Assembly: GCA_032622095.1 (NCBI GenBank)
Contig: CP136061.1
Coordinates: 256,195,582-256,259,581, forward strand
Reading direction: 5' to 3'
Length of the DNA: 64,000 bases
DNA from: Siphonodentalium dalli
Lineage: Eukaryota; Mollusca; Scaphopoda; Gadilida; Siphonodentaliidae
The notes beneath the pieces are model-generated. The model saw nothing but the letters and a program-made list of their open reading frames with translations. It was not told the DNA's origin and ran no database searches. Position 1 is the first letter of the stretch; every line of letters begins with the position of its first letter. Both the position numbers and the translations under genes were made by a program. Positions 11,588-22,134 of the stretch are shown here, in pieces.

Positions 11588-12643
11588 AACACATTCTACG
11601 CTCAACATCCTGTGTGTGTGATTATTGATTCTGGTGCTGAAACGAACACGATACGGGCGTCACTCGCCACACAGCTTGGACTAAAAATCACGGAGTCTTG
11701 CCAACAAGCTATGCAGGCCCCACTATTGATTCTGGGCGAAACGAGATTAACGATTACACGAGAAGGCAGTATACTTGATCTTGATGCGCTAGTGGTGGAT
11801 ACCATGGACGTAGATGTACTAGATGGAGTACCGTCCATGACAACTATTGATATTAGTGTACGACCCGCGAAAGGAATGGTTACTATCGGCAATAAATCCT
11901 TCTCATACAGTCACCAGACCAAGTCACGAGGTCCTCATGCTGTTAGGCGAACTAACGTACTTCGTGCTCCTAAGACAACGCTGTGGTCAGGAGAATATCT
12001 CGAACTCGGATTTCCAGACAATCTTGATCTCGATTCAGTACTGGCCATCGAACCCCGGTTATACGAAACTAACCATTCAACACGACAATGGCCAATCCCC
12101 GGCATCATACAAGCTGTAGGGAGGAAGATAAGAATAAGCAATGATACAGGTAAAATGGTAAATTTGCGAAAGAATGAACATTTCGGTCAAATCGTACCTG
12201 TCGCAAGCGAAAGGTCTGTCATAGACTACTATGCTTCACATACAGAGACGTCGAATATCAATCGACTAATGAATGTATCTGTCACTACAGGTCGTGAGTC
12301 TCAACCAAATGGACTATTCCAAGATATTCTGCATTCACATGCTGTCATTGTCGATCCGGACTGCATTCTTCCGCCTAAAGTGAAAGAAGAACTGTTTGCT
12401 GCGTTGGCAGACTACTATACCGTATCCGATACCAAGTTCCCGGGGTACAATGGCGCCTTTGGAAAATTTGAGACCGTTGTTAATATGGGGCCCGTACAAC
12501 CGCCACAGCGAAGGGATCATGTGCCACAGTACTCTCGGTATAAGCTGGTAGAGCTACAAGACAAATTCGACGAGTTAGAGAAACTGGGTGTATTCAGAAT
12601 ACCAGAGGTGTGGTGGTGGAATACATCAACGCGTCATTCCTGA
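11588..12643 (+). pseudogene. pol: Retroelement aspartic protease and start of reverse transcriptase
   Basis: The first part carries the retropepsin active-site motif IIDSGAETN (around 11,624), which would cleave the Gag-Pol polyprotein. It is followed by about 250 residues of linker, then the RT lead-in around 12,430-12,600 with the LGVFRIPEV motif. At about 12,609 the frame breaks, and the RT continues in another frame (12,610-12,888: [17 protein letters not shown], then KYSKPQP). Sequence ends after TPFRGVRIY-like residues, before the YxDD catalytic box. Truncated and frameshifted, hence inactive. Confidence 0.8.
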
Positions 12644-13134
12644 TTAAGAAACCAAATGGAGGTTTTAGACTCGTGACAGCGTTTGCTGATGTTGGGAAAT
12701 ACAGCAAACCCCAACCAGCAGTCATGCCTGATGTCGATTCCACACCACGGAAAATTGCACAATGGAGATATATCGCAGTATCGGATCTCACAGTCTTTTT
12801 ACAAAATTCCTCTTTCAAAAGAATCGGCAAAAATACTTCGGCGTTGACACACCATTTAGAGGCGTTCGCATCTATGTCTGAGGTGTGACATGAAAATTGG
12901 CAGGAACCTCAGCAAAGAATCTGAGGGGGGGGGGCGGCTCACTCCAAAAAGATTAGATTTTATTTGGCGAGCATGGGGAACCGAAGAGACTTATTTTGAA
13001 GGAAACTACCATTTGTTGGAATAATCAGTTTTCGGCTCGTGACATTGGACATGTAATGCAGTTCCGATGAATTTGGGGTATTGGGGGTTACGTGGTCCGT
13101 ATTTGAACACCCGTGCGCGTTACAGTATCGCCGA

Positions 13135-13345
13135 AATGGTCTGTTCTAAAAATAGAAGAATAAAGTGTCCCGTTTAATCATCTAATTTTATTAAAAAAAA
13201 ATATTCGAAATAAAATCAATATTATTTGATAGAAGCGTTTCCGGACATGGGTCTTCAAGTCATATTCATTATTTTATACACATGAAACTATTGCAAAATA
13301 GTAAAATGAAGAGATAATCCATCTTTAATGTAAATGTTCTCCGAT
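13135..13345. repeat. Fragment of the 1-kb palindrome family
   Basis: It carries the family landmarks TATTCGAAATAAAATCAATATT, TTTCCGGACATGGGTCTTCA and GAGATAATCCATCTTTAA in diverged form. Better copies are the palindromes at 30,602 and 36,569. The second U1 copy contains the same fragment at about 60,480-60,690. Confidence 0.6.
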
Positions 13346-13354
13346 AATTATATG

Positions 13355-13765
13355 CATTTGGAGTTAACAATTCCTTCGACTTAGCAATTCTGATCCAGTA
13401 TTTGACCATGTGATATAATGCATCAACTTCCAGAAATAAAGGAATAATGGGAAAAAGAAACTATGTATTGTGACATTGTTCTATTCCATCCACCGCTGCT
13501 TAAGACCACTTTTTTAAACCACTTTTTCGGGTTAGAAACATTTATATTTTCTTTGGTACGTGTGATCCGAAAGTTTCTTAACTGTATCAATCATCTCTTC
13601 GAAAAATGTAACTCCTGCATGAGAGTTTCTGATTTAGACCAGTTCAGACCAGCATTGGCTTCTGCATGGTGCCACTACATATAGGCTACATTAAAAACAA
13701 CGGAGACTGGAGATCTGGAGGCGTGGATACGTTAATCAGTTTGCACAATAAGACAAAGCAAACGG
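13355..13765 (+). promoter_or_regulatory. Conserved 5' flank of zinc-finger array A
   Basis: A block starting near GCATTTGGAGTTAACAATTC and including AATAAAGGAATAATGGGAAA and ATCCACCGCTGCTTAAGACC is shared upstream of arrays A, B (28,410-28,780) and E (60,710-61,120). C and D keep only its last part, from AACTCTTGCATGAGAG on. It may hold the promoter, 5' exon or intron of the finger genes. No TATA box or start codon can be assigned, so the role is inference from conservation between paralogs. Confidence 0.35.
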
Positions 13766-13770
13766 CTGTT

Positions 13771-16075
13771 CATTTATATCAGTGCGATATATACTGGAAA
13801 TCACGCAGCACATCTGCAAATTTGCTGTCACATAAAAAAGTATCAACACGGGAGATCGCTCCTATTAATGTGATATGTGCGATAAATCATTTACTGAGTC
13901 TAGTACCATGACGCAACATAAGAGGATCCACGCTGGGGATCGCCTGTATCAGTGTGATGTGTGCGATAAATCATTTACTGACTCGAGTCATCTGACGAAA
14001 CATAAGATGGTCCACACCGTAGATCGTCCGTTTCAATGTGATGTATGCGATAAATCATTTACTCAGTCTGGTACCCTGACGCGCCATAAGAGGATCCACA
14101 CTGGGGACCGTCCGTATCAATGTGATGTGTGCGATAAATCATTTACTGACTCGAGTCATCTGACTCAACATGAGATGGTCCACATCGTGGATCGTCCGTT
14201 TCAATGTGATGTGTGCGAGAAATCATTTACGCAGTCTGGTACCCTGACGAGCCATAAGAGGATCCACACTGGGGATCGTCCGTATCAATGTGATGTGTGC
14301 GATAAATCATTTACTTGGTCGAGTAACCTGACGAGGCATAAGATGGTCCACACTGGGAATATTCCGTTTCAATGTGATGTGTGCGAGAAATCATTTACTG
14401 AGTCGAGTAGCCTGACCGCACACAAGCGGATACACACGGGAGATCGCCCGTATCAATGTGATGTGTGCCAGAAATCATTTACTCAGTTAAGTGACCTGAC
14501 GAAACATAAGAGAATCCACACCGGGGATCGTCCGTTTCAATGTGATGTTTGCGATAAATCATTTACCGAGTCGGGTAGCCTGATTATACACATGCGGATA
14601 CACACGGGAAATCGTCCGTATCAATGTGATATGTGCGAGAAATCATTTACTCAGTTGAATAGCCTGAAGGTACACAAGCGGATACACACGGGAAATCGTC
14701 CGTATCAATGTGACATGTGCGAGAAATCATTTACTCATTTGAATAGCCTGACGATACACAAGCGGATACACACGGGAGATCGCCCGTTTCAATGTGATGT
14801 GTGCGAGAAATCATTTATTCAGTCGAGTGACCTGACGAAACATAAGAAGATCCACACTCGGGATCGCCCATATCGATGTGATTTTTGCGAGAAATCATTT
14901 GCTCGTTTGAGTACACTGACGATGCACACGTTAACCCACACTGGGGCTCGCCCGCATCAATGTGATTTATGCGAGAAATCATTTTCACAATTGGGTAACC
15001 TGACGAGGCATAAGATGGTCCACACTGGGATCGTCAGTTTCGATGTGATGTGTGCCAGAAATAATTTATTCAGTCGAGTGACCTGACTATACACATGAGG
15101 ATACACACTGGGGATCGCCCGTTTCAATGTGATGTGTGCGAGAAATCATTTACTCAGTTGAGTGACCTGATGAAACATAAGAGAATCCACACCGGGGATC
15201 GTCCGTTTCAATGTGATATTTGCGATAAATAATTTACTGAGTCGAGTAACCTGACAAGGCATAAGATGGTCCACACGGGCGATTGCCCGTATCAATGTGA
15301 TATGTGTGATAAATCATTTACTCACGTGAATAGCCTGACTACACACAAGCGTATACACACGGGCGATCGCCCGTATCAATGTGAAGTGTGCCAGAAATCA
15401 TTTACTCAGTTGAGTGACCTGACGAAACATAAGAGAATCCACACCAGGGATCGTCCGTTTCAATGTGATATTTGCGATAAATCATTTACTGAGTCGAGTA
15501 GCCTGACGAGACATAAGCGGATACACACGGGAGATCGACCGTATCAACGTGATGTGTGCCAGAAATCATTTATTCAGTCGAGTGACCTGACGAAACATAA
15601 GAAGATCCACACTGAGGATCGCCCATATCGATGTGATGTGTGCGAGAAATCATTTGCTCGTTTGAGTACACTGACGATGCACAAGTTAACCCACACGGGG
15701 GATCGCCCGCATCAATGTGATTTATGCGAGAAATCATTTTCACAATTAGGTAGTCTGACGATACACAAGAGGATACACACAGGGGATCGGCCGTATCAAT
15801 GTGATGTGTGCGAGAAATCATTTACTCAGTCGAGTAACCTGACAATGCATAAGATGGTCCACACTTGGGATTGTCCGTTTCGATGTGATGTGTGCCAGAA
15901 ATCATTTATTCAGTCTATTGACCTGACTATACACATGAGGATACACACTGGGGATCGACCGTATCAATGTGATGTGTGCGAGAAATCATTTACTCAATCG
16001 AGTAACCTGACAACGCATAAGAAGATCCACACGAGGGGATCGCCCGTATCAATGTGATATGTGCGAGAAAATGTT
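13771..16075 (+). pseudogene. C2H2 zinc-finger array A (about 26 fingers, frameshifted)
   Basis: About 26 tandem C-x2-C-x12-H-x3-H fingers with [10 protein letters not shown] linkers, preceded by one divergent finger (Cys to Tyr, CDIYWKS). Such proteins normally bind DNA in the nucleus. Lesions: a shared frame slip after the divergent finger; CAA to TAA just before finger 1; a missing G near 15,028 that shifts the frame after 14 fingers; TAA codons in the KSF motif at 15,062 and 15,230; a Cys to Arg change near 15,548; and an extra G near 16,033 before the final half-finger. The longest open parts are 13,875-15,086 (14 fingers) and 15,266-16,057 (9 fingers). No effector domain (KRAB, SCAN, BTB) is seen. 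Probably a pseudogene or a reservoir of fingers. Confidence 0.85.
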
Positions 16076-16330
16076 CTAACATCAGAGTGGCCTGATGTTG
16101 CATACCGGTAAGATAACTCTTACAGGTGACTGTCCGTATATAGCGGATCTCCCTATATACAGGTGACTGCCCGTATATAGAGTGATCTCCCATATACAGG
16201 TGACTGCCCTATATAGAGTGGCCTGATGTTACATACCGGTAAGATCACTCATACAGGTGACTGCCCGTATTTTGAATGTCCACGCTGTACCGAGCAATCT
16301 TTTGGCAAATATTTTGGCCAATTCTGTTTT
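16076..16330 (+). pseudogene. Degenerate finger tail after array A
   Basis: After the stop that follows CEKMF, the reading frame can still be followed as a decayed finger: SGLMLHTGKITHTGDCPYF, then a C-x2-C pair (CPRC) and SFG. Short runs of the 37-bp satellite (CCCGTATATAGAGTGATC...) are already inserted in the linker at 16,125-16,215. This tail carries the sequence from which the satellite appears to derive. Confidence 0.55.
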
Positions 16331-16410
16331 GTTTTGTTTTTTGGCACACAAAAAAAACGTTGGCCAAAAGTTTGGCCTAATGAAATTTTGTTTTCTATTT
16401 AAAAAACAAA

Positions 16411-16640
16411 AATGGACAAAGTGAACCCTGGTTACAACTACGAAAATCCACACACGATTAACCAACAGGGAACGTCACAGCATGTGTGCATGCACTACGT
16501 ACGGTGTGTGGTCTGCTACAGTCTACATGCGGTTCTCAATGGGTTAATACGAGCATCCACAACGGACATCGCCCGCATCCATGCGATATGTGCGGGAAAT
16601 GATTTATTAGTATGGGTCAATTGACGAGAATAAGATAATT
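16411..16640 (+). pseudogene. C-terminal finger exon remnant of array A
   Basis: It is homologous to the intact short frame after array B (30,328-30,522), which holds a CDMCGKSF finger, but here the frame is broken and the finger cannot be read in one frame. Upstream, GGCAAATATTTTGGCC and AAAAATGGACAAAGTGAAC are shared with the other arrays. Confidence 0.55.
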
Positions 16641-16719
16641 CATATGTCCTGTATATCCTATACCGGTTTGATTTTATAGTATGTATTTAAAATTTCGCTA
16701 CATCCAACATATGTGTATT

Positions 16720-16855
16720 GTATTTAAAGAAATGTCTATATGTGTATTATATATAAAGAAAGGTCTATATGTGTATTATACTTAAAGAAAGATCTATATG
16801 GTGTATTATATTTAAAGAAAGGTCTATATTTGTATTATATTTAAAGGTGGATTAT
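16720..16855 (+). repeat. Tandem repeat of about 30 bp, five copies
   Basis: The unit CTATATGTGTATTATATTTA AAGAAAGGT is repeated five times with small changes. A two-copy form is at about 62,950-63,005 behind array E. AT-rich and non-coding. Confidence 0.75.
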
Positions 16856-17417
16856 CTCTTTGTAAACATGTAATATATAGTTACCGGGGTATAAAATATT
16901 AGATTCGAATCGAAGACTCATGTCCGGAAATGCTTCTATCGATTAATATTAATTTTATTTCGAATATTGTCTGGTCTAAAAAGGTGTGTTTGTTCAGCTA
17001 ACGAACAATAGTGGTTACTGTTAACAGAGACCAGAAATTATATTGTGCAATTTTGTCACAAATAAACGTTAATTATACTCATTATCGCTTATATCTGTGG
17101 AACAAAACAGTACAAACAACCAATCTGTGACATTTGAAATTCGTTGCGTAGCCGTAGGAACAGCCCAGTGATCTATATCGCAATACGGTCTCATCCGAAT
17201 GGTCGGTTCTAAAAATAGTAACATAAATGGGCCCGATTTAAAAATGGATTATCTCTTTAAAGATGGATTATCTCTTTAAATAACAAATTTTAAATAGTTG
17301 CGTGGGTATAAAATAATAGATATGAACTGAAGACCTATGTCCGGAAAAGCTTCTATCAATTAATATTGATTTTATTTCGAATATTAAATCGGGCCCATTT
17401 ATGTTACTATTTTTAGT
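16845..17417. repeat. Partial copy of the 1-kb palindrome family
   Basis: It starts AAAGGTGGATTATCTC and runs through one arm of the family (TTTCCGGACAT-type and TGGTCGGTTCTAAAAATAGT landmarks). It then turns back after GGGCCCGATTTAA and continues inverted as far as GGGCCCATTTATGTTAC, so only the central part is palindromic here. The 37-bp satellite starts exactly at its right end. Confidence 0.7.
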
Positions 17418-19245
17418 GATCTCCCATATACAGGTGACTCCGTATATAGAGTGATCTCCCATATACAGGTGACTGCCCGTATATAGAGTGGCCTGATGTT
17501 ACATACCGGTAAGATAACTCATACTGGTGACTGCCCGTATATAGAGTGATCTCCCATATACAGATATACAGGTGACTGCCCGTATATAGAGTGGCCTGAT
17601 GTTACACACGGTAAGATAACTCATACAGGTGACTGCCCGTATATAGAGTGATCTCCCATATACAGGTGACTGCCATGATGTTACATACTGGTAAGATAAC
17701 TCATACAGGTGACTGCCCGTATATAGAGTGATCTCCCATATACATGTGACTGCCCTGATGTTACATACCGGTAAGATAACTCATACAGGTGACTGCCCGT
17801 ATATAGAGTGATCTCCCACATACAGGTGACTGCCATGATGTTACATACTGGTAAGATAACTCATACAGGTGACTGCCCGTATATAGAGTGATCTCCCATA
17901 TACAGATGATTGCCCGTATATAGAGTGATCTCCCATATACAGGTGACTGCCCGTATATAGAGTGATCTCCCATATACAGATGATTGCCCGTATATAGAGT
18001 GATCACCCATATACAGGTGACTGCCCTGATGTTGCATACCAGTAAGATAACTCATACATGTGACTGCCCGTATATAGAGTGATCTCCCATATACAGGTGA
18101 CTGCCCGTATATAGAGTGATCTCCCATATACAGGTGACTGCCCTGATGTTACATATCGGTAAGATAACTCATACAGATGACTGCCCGTATATAGAGTGAT
18201 CTCCCATATACATGTGACTGCCCTGATGTTACATACCGGTAAGATAACTCATACATGTGACTGCCGTATATAGAGTGATCTCCCATATACAGGTGACTGC
18301 CCGTATATAGAGTGATATCCCACATACAGGTGACTGCCATGATGTTACATACTGGTAAGATAACTCATACAGGTGACTGCCCGTATATAGAGTGATCTCC
18401 CATATACAGATGATTGCCCGTATATAGAGTGATCACCCATATACAGGTGACTGCCCTGATGTTGCATACCAGTAAGATAACTCATACATGTGACTGCCGT
18501 ATATAGAGTGATCTCCCATATACAGGTGACTGCCCGTATATAGAGTGATCTCCCACATACAGGTGACTGCCATGATGTTACATACTGGCAAGATAACTCA
18601 TACAGGTGACTGCCCGTATATAGAGTGATCTCCCATATACAGATGATTGCCCGTATATAGAGTGATCTCCCATATACAGGTGACTGCCCGTATATAGAGT
18701 GATCTCCCATATACAGATGATTGCCCGTATATAGAGTGATCACCCATATACAGGTGACTGCCCTGATGTTGCATACCAGTAAGATAACTCATACATGTGA
18801 CTGCCCGTATATAGAGTGATCTCCCATATACAGGTGACTGCCCGTATATAGAGTGATCTCCCATATACAGGTGACTGCCCTGATGTTACATATCGGTAAG
18901 ATAACTCATACATGTGACTGCCCGTATATAGAGTGATCTCCCATATACAGGTGACTGCCCGTATATAGAGTGATCTCCCATATACAGTTGACTGTCCGTG
19001 TGTAGAGTGATCTCTCATATACATGTGACTGCCCGTATATAGAGTGATTTCCCATATACAGATGACTGCCCGTATATAGAGTGATCTCCCATATACAGGT
19101 GACTGCCCGTACATGTATATAGAGTGACCTGATGTTACATATCGGTAAGATAACTCATACAGGTGACTGCCCGTATATAGAGTGATATCCCATGTACAGG
19201 TGACTGCCCGTACATGTATATAGAGTGATCTCCCATATACAATTC
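17417..19245 (+). repeat. 37-bp satellite, main block
   Basis: The monomer is GTGACTGCCCGTATATAGAG followed by TGATCTCCCATATACAG (37 bp). The block equals roughly 45-50 monomer lengths. A longer variant containing TGATGTTACATACCGGTAAG ATAACTCATACAG is interspersed and forms a higher-order pattern; one stretch is repeated 737 bp apart (17,861 and 18,598 give the same 88-residue minus-strand translation). The minus strand of the monomer has no stop codon in any frame, so long repetitive open frames are artefacts of the repeat. Confidence 0.95.
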
Positions 19246-19298
19246 CATAATTTGTAACTTTTTCCCGTCTGTCAACCAGCTCAGCATTATTAAATACA

Positions 19299-20030
19299 AC
19301 TCCTTCTTATTTATGTGGGCAGTAGCCTCTATACGGGCGCCTGTGGCGCATAAGATACTATGGGTGGCGAGATGGGGGGGGGGGGGTGGGTGGGATCTCA
19401 TTAGACTCCTTCTTATTTATGTGGGCAGTAGCCTCTATACGGGCGCCTGTGGCGCATAAGATACTATGGGTGGCGGAATGGGGGGGGTGGTGGGATCTCA
19501 TTAGACTCCTTCTTATTTATGTGGGCAGTAGCCTCTATACGGGCGCCTGTGGCGCATAAGATACTATGGGTGGCGGGATAGGGGGGGGGGGGGTGGGTGG
19601 GATCTCATTAGACTCCTTCTTATTTATGTGGGCAGTAGCCTCTATACGGGCGCCTGTGGCGCATAAGATACTATGGGTGGCGGGATGGGGGGGGGGGGTA
19701 GGTGGGATCTCATTAGACTCCTTCTTATTTATGTGGGCAGTAGCCTCTATACGGGCGCCTGTGGCGCATAAGATACTATGGGTGGCGGGATGGGGGGGGG
19801 GGGGTGGGTGGGATCTCATTAGACTCCTTCTTATTTATGTGGGCAGTAGCCTCTATACGGGCGCCTGTGGCGCATAAGATACTATGGGTGGCGGGATGGG
19901 GGGGGGTGGGTGGGATCTCATTAGACTCCTTCTTATTTATGTGGGCAGTAGCCTCTATACGGGCGCATAAGATACTATGGGTGGCGGGATGGGGGGTGGG
20001 TGGGATCTCATTAGACTCCTTCTTATATAG
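19299..20030 (+). repeat. About 105-bp tandem repeat with a G-run, seven full copies
   Basis: Each copy runs from ACTCCTTCTTATTTATGTGG through TACGGGCGCCTGTGGCGCAT to GGTGGCGGGATG, a run of 6-14 G, and GGTGGGATCTCATTAG. Period varies from about 100 to 109 bp with the G-run; one copy (near 19,960) lacks CCTGTGGCGC. An eighth, partial copy ends at about 20,030 where the satellite resumes in the opposite orientation. The G-runs are candidates for G-quadruplexes. Confidence 0.95.
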
Positions 20031-20668
20031 TTACCGGTATGTAACATCACGGCAGTCACCTGTATATGGGATATCACTCTATATATGGGCAGTCACCTGT
20101 ATATGGGAGATCACTCTATATACGGGCAGTCACCTGTATATGGGAGATCACTCTATATACGGGCAGTCACCATGGGAGTTCACTCTATATACGGGCAGTC
20201 ACCTGCATATGGGAGATCACTCTATATACGGGCAGTCACCTGTATATGGGAGATCACTCTATATACGGGCAGTCACCATGGGAGATCACTCTATATACGG
20301 GCAGTCACCTGCATATGGGAGATCACTCTATATACGGGCAGTCACCTGTATATGGGTGATCACTCTATATACGGGCAGTCACCTGTATGAGTTATCTTAC
20401 TGGTATGCAACATCAGGGCAGTCACCTGTATATGGGAGATCACTCTATATACGGGCAGTCACCTGTATGAGTTATCTTACTGGTATGCAACATCAGGGCT
20501 GTCACCTGTATATGGGTATATAGAGTGATCTCCCATATACAGGTGACTGCCCGTATACAGAGTGATACGGGCAGTCACCTGTATATGGGAGATCACTCTA
20601 TATACGGGCAGTCATCTGTATGAGTTATCTTACCGCTATGTAACATCAGGGCAGTCACCTGTATATCA
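20031..20668 (-). repeat. 37-bp satellite, inverted block
   Basis: The same monomer as at 17,417 but on the other strand (CAGTCACCTGTATATGGGAG ATCACTCTATATACGGG). A short stretch near 20,515-20,560 flips back to the plus orientation. Together with the 17,417 block it forms an inverted arrangement around the 105-bp repeat. Confidence 0.95.
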
Positions 20669-21504
20669 TGAATTCCACGAAAAAGCAGCCATTGATACCG
20701 ATAATGGGTATTTGCATCATAAGCATGTCATCTGGGAATGTTGTTGCTTCTTCTGTATTTCATTATTACTATCCAATGAATATATTGCCCTCACTATACA
20801 ATATCTTAAACAGCAGATATTGTGTGACTGGGGATCAATGATGTGCGCATGCGCAGTCAACGCATATTTTCATATTTTGCCAAATAAGGTCAAATGAACC
20901 CAAATATCATTTTCAAGCAGCTCAAGGGTCATTCTAGGTTAATAGTGAGGCATGTGTGGAAATGTTATTTTTATCACGTTTTCCCATATCACAATCTGCC
21001 TCAATTACCATAGTATCCCCTTTTTGCACATATATTTGAGTAAAAGGACGGTTTAACCCCTACCAACAACCCGTTTCTAAGGTAAAAACAGTCGCATAGC
21101 AACCGTTGCCATGGAAAGTATTTTCGTGATTGCCCCCATATCTGAAAATAATACGTGGGACCTAATATACATATGTGCCAAGTTTTATGCTTTTATGACA
21201 ATGTCCGCACTTGTTACACAAAAAACTATACCTAAAAAATCGCACGGTGATTCCGTCACGAAAATCTTGTGATTCCGCCACGCTCACCATCTGGTAAATA
21301 TCTACACTGCATTGTACATTAATACAATAAAAATATGTTGCTTGTCAAGGGAAATCTTAACCCGTTTTGTAAAGAGCCAATTCAAGTATGTTATGTGTAA
21401 CAATTCACAGAGTTATCTTGATAATGAAGGGTACCCTCGACACAGGGGAACTTTTCGTGTGATTCCGTCACGGCCGAACTTTTGTTTATACCGATGCATT
21501 CTTT
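20669..21504. other. Unassigned single-copy-looking stretch
   Basis: No recognisable gene, RNA or repeat end. A short motif, GTGATTCCG(T/C)CACG, occurs three times (near 21,247, 21,271 and 21,460), which hints at an old repeat. The open frame reaching to 20,897 begins in the satellite and has no protein motif. Confidence 0.4.
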
Positions 21505-21698
21505 AAAGATGGATTATCTCTTTAAATAACAAATTTTAAATAGTTGCGTGGGTATAAAATAATAGATATTAACTGAAGACCTATGTCCGGAAAAGCTTCT
21601 ATCAATTAATATTGATTTTATTTCGAATATTAAAGGTGGATTATCTCTTTGTAAACATGTAATATATAGTTACCGGGGTATAAAATATTAGATTTGAA
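21505..21698. repeat. Fragment of the 1-kb palindrome family
   Basis: It carries AAGATGGATTATCTCTTTAA, ATAGTTGCGTGGGTATAAAA and TATGTCCGGAAAAGCTTC, then jumps to the other end of the family (AAAGGTGGATTATCTC, TTACCGGGGTATAAAATATT). It is an internally deleted copy directly abutting the satellite. Confidence 0.7.
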
Positions 21699-22134
21699 TG
21701 GACTGCCCGTATATAGAGTGGCCTGATGTTACACACGGTAAGATAACTCATACAGGTGACTGCCCGTATATAGAGTGATCTCCCATATACAGGTGACTGC
21801 CATGATGTTACATACTGGTAAGATAACTCATACAGTTGACTGTCCGTATATAGAGTGATCTCCCATATACAGGTGACTGCCCGTATATAGAGTGATCTCC
21901 CATATACAGGTGACGGCCCGTATATAGAGTGGACTGATGTGAAATACCGGTAAGATAACTCATACAGGTGACTGTCCGTATATAGAGTGATCTCCCATAT
22001 ACATGTGACTGCCCATATATAGAGTGATCTCCCATATACAGGTGACAGTCCGTATATAGAGTGATCTCCCATATACAGGTGACTGCTCGTATATAGAGTG
22101 ATCTCCCATATACAGGTGACTGCCCGTATATAGA
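21699..22134 (+). repeat. 37-bp satellite, third block
   Basis: Eleven or so monomer equivalents in plus orientation. They end inside a monomer (GTATATAGAG) where the 3' tail of the non-LTR element begins. Confidence 0.95.

Larger units (their letters stand above)
10066..12888 (+). mobile_element. Truncated Gypsy-like LTR retroelement (copy 1)
   Basis: In order: a Gag-like frame (10,066-10,763), a CCHC zinc-knuckle remnant (about 10,850-11,010), a foldback insertion (11,087-11,580), an aspartic protease (about 11,588-11,950), a linker, and the beginning of reverse transcriptase up to 12,888. The catalytic palm of reverse transcriptase, RNase H and integrase are missing, and I found no LTR pair. 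It is therefore a dead fragment carried along by the U1 duplication, whose other copy is at 57,401-60,234. Assignment to Gypsy/Ty3-type elements rests on the Gag and protease/RT motif style; a BEL-type origin is less likely. Confidence 0.75.
6394..16080 (+). repeat. Segmental duplication unit U1, copy 1
   Basis: Nearly the same sequence occurs at about 55,530-62,900 in the same orientation. Shared landmarks are the GTCATC/TTTTTCTCGCCAGG start, the CCACGG-rich stretch near 8,390 (56,400), the retroelement fragment (10,066 versus 57,401), the foldback insert (11,087 versus 58,426) and the zinc-finger array (13,771 versus 61,130). Copy 1 has about 1.1 kb (7,140-8,256) and 0.66 kb (9,070-9,728) that copy 2 lacks. 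The finger arrays at the 3' end differ in order and number. Confidence 0.9.

Noticed and set aside
16060-19245. Possible CRISPR-like array (regular repeats of about 37 bp)
   Set aside because: Repeats are contiguous without unique spacers, and the context is eukaryotic; it is a satellite.
19535-19877. Open frames rich in Gly or Pro (MGGGIGGGG, PPPPPHP)
   Set aside because: By-products of the G-runs in the 105-bp tandem repeat.
17268-20523. Many long open frames with MGDHSIYGQSPVYG-type repeats
   Set aside because: They are the three translations of the 37-bp satellite on its stop-free strand; no conserved protein signal beyond the DNA repeat.
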